From contig JAGQDJ010000044.1 of the NCBI GenBank assembly GCA_022885665.1, positions 372,632 to 436,631 on the forward strand: a stretch of 64,000 nt of DNA. The letters run 5' to 3'. Positions 61,601 through 64,000 of the stretch are shown in pieces. How positions within the stretch are numbered: position 1 is the first letter of the stretch; the number at the start of each line of letters is the position of its first letter. The notes under the pieces were generated by a model that saw only the letters and a program-made list of their open reading frames with translations, made no database searches and had not been told where the DNA came from. A program made the position numbers and the translations under genes. The stretch comes from Triops longicaudatus. Taxonomy: Eukaryota; Arthropoda; Branchiopoda; Notostraca; Triopsidae.

Positions 61601-64000
61601 TACGATTTTCTTCGCGCTGTGTACAACATTGCTTTGACGTGCCTAAGTAAGTGAAAGAGGATCGTGAAGGACATTTTTGTGTAACACAGGGTTCATTGAG
61701 GGTAAGACGCTGTTCTCGTGAGAGTACTATGCAGGATTGTCGGAGGCCTCTTTCCTACTAGCTCAGTCCCTCGGAGGTTCTCTGATTCTCTTTGGCACGC
61801 CGGATGCTGTCTCTATGGCAGCAGCATTCAATCAATAGGTGAAACCCACGCGGGAAACCTAGTCAGGGGAGAAAAGAAAAGGAGAGGGTGCCAAGAAGAA
61901 ATACTATTGCTGCTCGACCGCCCGATACTTGGAACTAACACTTCCTCCCCCACGCCTAAACTAGGGTGAAGTCACACTTTCTAGTGACCATAGCAGGGTT
62001 TACAAATTGCCTTTACGACCTCAAAGCTTGGAGGCTTTCACTAAAAGTTGCATGCAGAGTAGGGAGTATAAAAGCAACGGGCATCACCCGAGGGAATAGT
62101 TTTAGGCGCAGCAACTTTTCTCTAACGAACATATTCCCCAAACACACAATAGTTAGCTTAACTTCACACAAAAGTATATATCACGGCTTCATTTATCTCC
62201 AAGGCCTAACTTTGTACCTTGAAAAGATCACATCAAAGTCTCTGCTGGCAGATGAAAGATCAATCCACCTGTGGCTGTGTCAAAGTGCTAGCAATCTCGC
62301 ACGGACTTTCCTTCCCCGAAATTGTCGATAACTCTAACCTTACAAAAACTTGGTATAAAAGTATTGGTGCATTTAATTAAGAACCAAAACAGCTAGTTCG
62401 GTTCTTTTATCCACATTTATTTTAAACGTTATTTTGACTGCGTGGATTTAGCCTTTTTGATTTTTCTTTTAAAAATGTTGCTTTTAATTTCAGATTGTCC
62501 TTATTCTTTTGCATGAGGTCGCCAGTAATGAAAAGTGGTCGAAGTAGTAGTGCATGTGTATTATATTATTTTTCTTTTTGAGTTCACTACGCTTCCTTTT
62601 AGGGAGTAAATGTATCCGAGAGCTAACTTTTAGTTATTACAGTGTAATTCGGTGAATTATAATTTCTTGCACACATGTCTTGGCAATCTAACAAATACAG
62701 CCGTCACGTTTTTGGCATCAAGCGTGCTGGACAGTAGTAATTAGTAAGAGCAACGAATTTTGAAATGGCTGTGATGGAACGATACTATCACAGAGGGAAA
62801 CTACACGACTCCGTTGTCCTCGGCATCTTTATTCCTTAACAAGCGTGCTGTCGGAAGTTGTTCTGCCTTAGTTCGTGCCAGTCTTCATTCTCTGTGGAGT
62901 TGGTGCCCTACAGTTTGCCTCTTTCGTCATAGAAAGCTGCTGTTCCGTCCGTTCTCACGTTTATACCTTGGGTGGAGTTACTTGGCACCATTATCTTTTC
63001 ATGCGCAACTTCAATAGCTCAACTTCCCATTCCTCTGGAATTTTGTCTCTTTTGTGAGATGCTCCACAAACAACATTTCTTTACGTGCGGCTAGGTAGAC
63101 AAAAAACAACACTAATTGTGTTCTCTACAAATCAGCTACATTCCTTATAAATCAATACTTATTTTTCCGAAGTAACTATGCTTTACTACAGCGACATCGG
63201 TTTCTTATATTCGTACAAAATTTAGCCGAGAGAGTCTAACTCGAACAAAACCTTTAATAGTCTAGAGCCGTCAGCACGTGTTGTGTAGCTATGTAGTCCC
63301 CAGAGATTATGAAAATGGAACACAGGTCTACTGTATTACTTCCAGCGACATGGTGTAAAAGAAATCGGTTCCGACAGAAAGGTTACAAGTCAAAGGTTTA
63401 TTGATTGGTTCACTTCTTGTGTTGAAAAAGGCAAAGCTATGGTTTTTTACTTGGTTTAAACAGTAATCTACTAAGTAAAGAAGCGATGCAGTGCATTTTG
63501 TTGAGATTCTTGGAGACGAAAACAGTCTTTTGATCTCCATAAACTACCTGACACAACACTGATACGCATTTTGTTACTGGAAATCCTAAAAGAATTGTAC
63601 CATTGACAGGATTTTTACGTCAAGTCCGCGATGCAACAAAATGGCGAATATGAGTAACGTATAATAATAGTTTTGCGTGAGGGACTTGGTAAGGATTCAG
63701 AGCTGCAATGAGCATGCACTCCGAATGCAAAAGTATGCAGAAACCTTGCGTACCATTAAGGGGGTCGCGTGCTCCAGTGACTTTCTTTGCTGGCCATATT
63801 TTGCTTTTACAGCATTTTTCTTCATAAGATAGACAACGTAAAAAGTCTCACATGCAAAACTCGAGAATATAAATTTTTAGTGAAATAACATTTTAAGAAG
63901 TCTTAAAAATGAAATATTGCTACAACGGTGATTGTAATACATGACGATTACGTCGTTCATTCTCTATTGGCCACCTTATAATTTGCTATTAATTTTGCTA

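Larger units (their letters stand above)
48998..64000. other. Gene-poor right part
   Basis: About 15 kb without a gene I can name. Three weak candidate exons (54835-55085 minus, 56148-56309 plus, 58591-58666 plus), a 10-bp hairpin (49844-49870) and a 24-base perfect palindrome (52151-52174) are listed separately. A C-rich run occurs near 58680-58697. Other open frames (for example 53927-54232, 54350-54745, 61966-62331) lack an ATG at their 5' ends and resemble nothing known to me. Confidence 0.5.

Overview
The window is nuclear DNA from a small-intron invertebrate animal. Every confident gene is an animal-type eukaryotic gene cut by many introns, mostly 50-90 bases, with GT donors. The set includes a Shal/Kv4 potassium channel, a KChIP-like calcium sensor, a PKC-epsilon-type kinase (C2, pseudosubstrate, C1A, C1B, kinase) and a SAM-domain sphingomyelin synthase. 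I could not fix the phylum. The intron size would suit nematodes or tardigrades, but the 3' splice sites are mostly TAG and lack the strict nematode TTTTCAG form. There is no operon, CRISPR array or rRNA.

Layout, left to right. 1-9629: no recognisable exon; probably the long pore intron of the Kv4 gene, with a few decayed repeats and one possible transposase relic. 9630-11328 (+): last four exons of Shal/Kv4. 14213-16075 (-): METTL27-like methyltransferase, five exons, 215 aa. 18397-26402 (+): RNA polymerase I largest subunit, 26 exons, 1766 aa, with one outsized intron. 26777-26977: terminal-inverted-repeat element containing a 114-base C run and an N. 27260-28821 (-): sphingomyelin synthase, five coding exons, 448 aa. 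30794-35727 (-): novel PKC, 11 exons, 765 aa. 36491-38724 (+): mitochondrial ribosomal protein mL37, six exons, 417 aa, divergent from PKC. 45084-48997 (+): KChIP-like protein, seven exons, 379 aa. 48998-64000: gene-poor, with three weak candidate exons.

I rebuilt the exon joins by hand from reading frame, phase and splice sites. In the six complete gene models all phases agree and each sums to a whole number of codons. Products act in different places: nucleolar rRNA synthesis (RPA1), the mitochondrial large ribosomal subunit (mL37), membrane sphingolipid synthesis (SMS), lipid signalling (PKC) and neuronal A-type current (Kv4 with its KChIP partner).

The most interesting points are: a Kv4 channel and a KChIP-type subunit 34 kb apart on the same strand; the unusual form of that KChIP (a long Ser/His-rich insert between EF3 and EF4, and a hydrophobic residue at the last ligand position of EF4); the dominance of TAG 3' splice sites; and an outlier RPA1 intron with exon-like islands. 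I found no clearly new multi-gene system.
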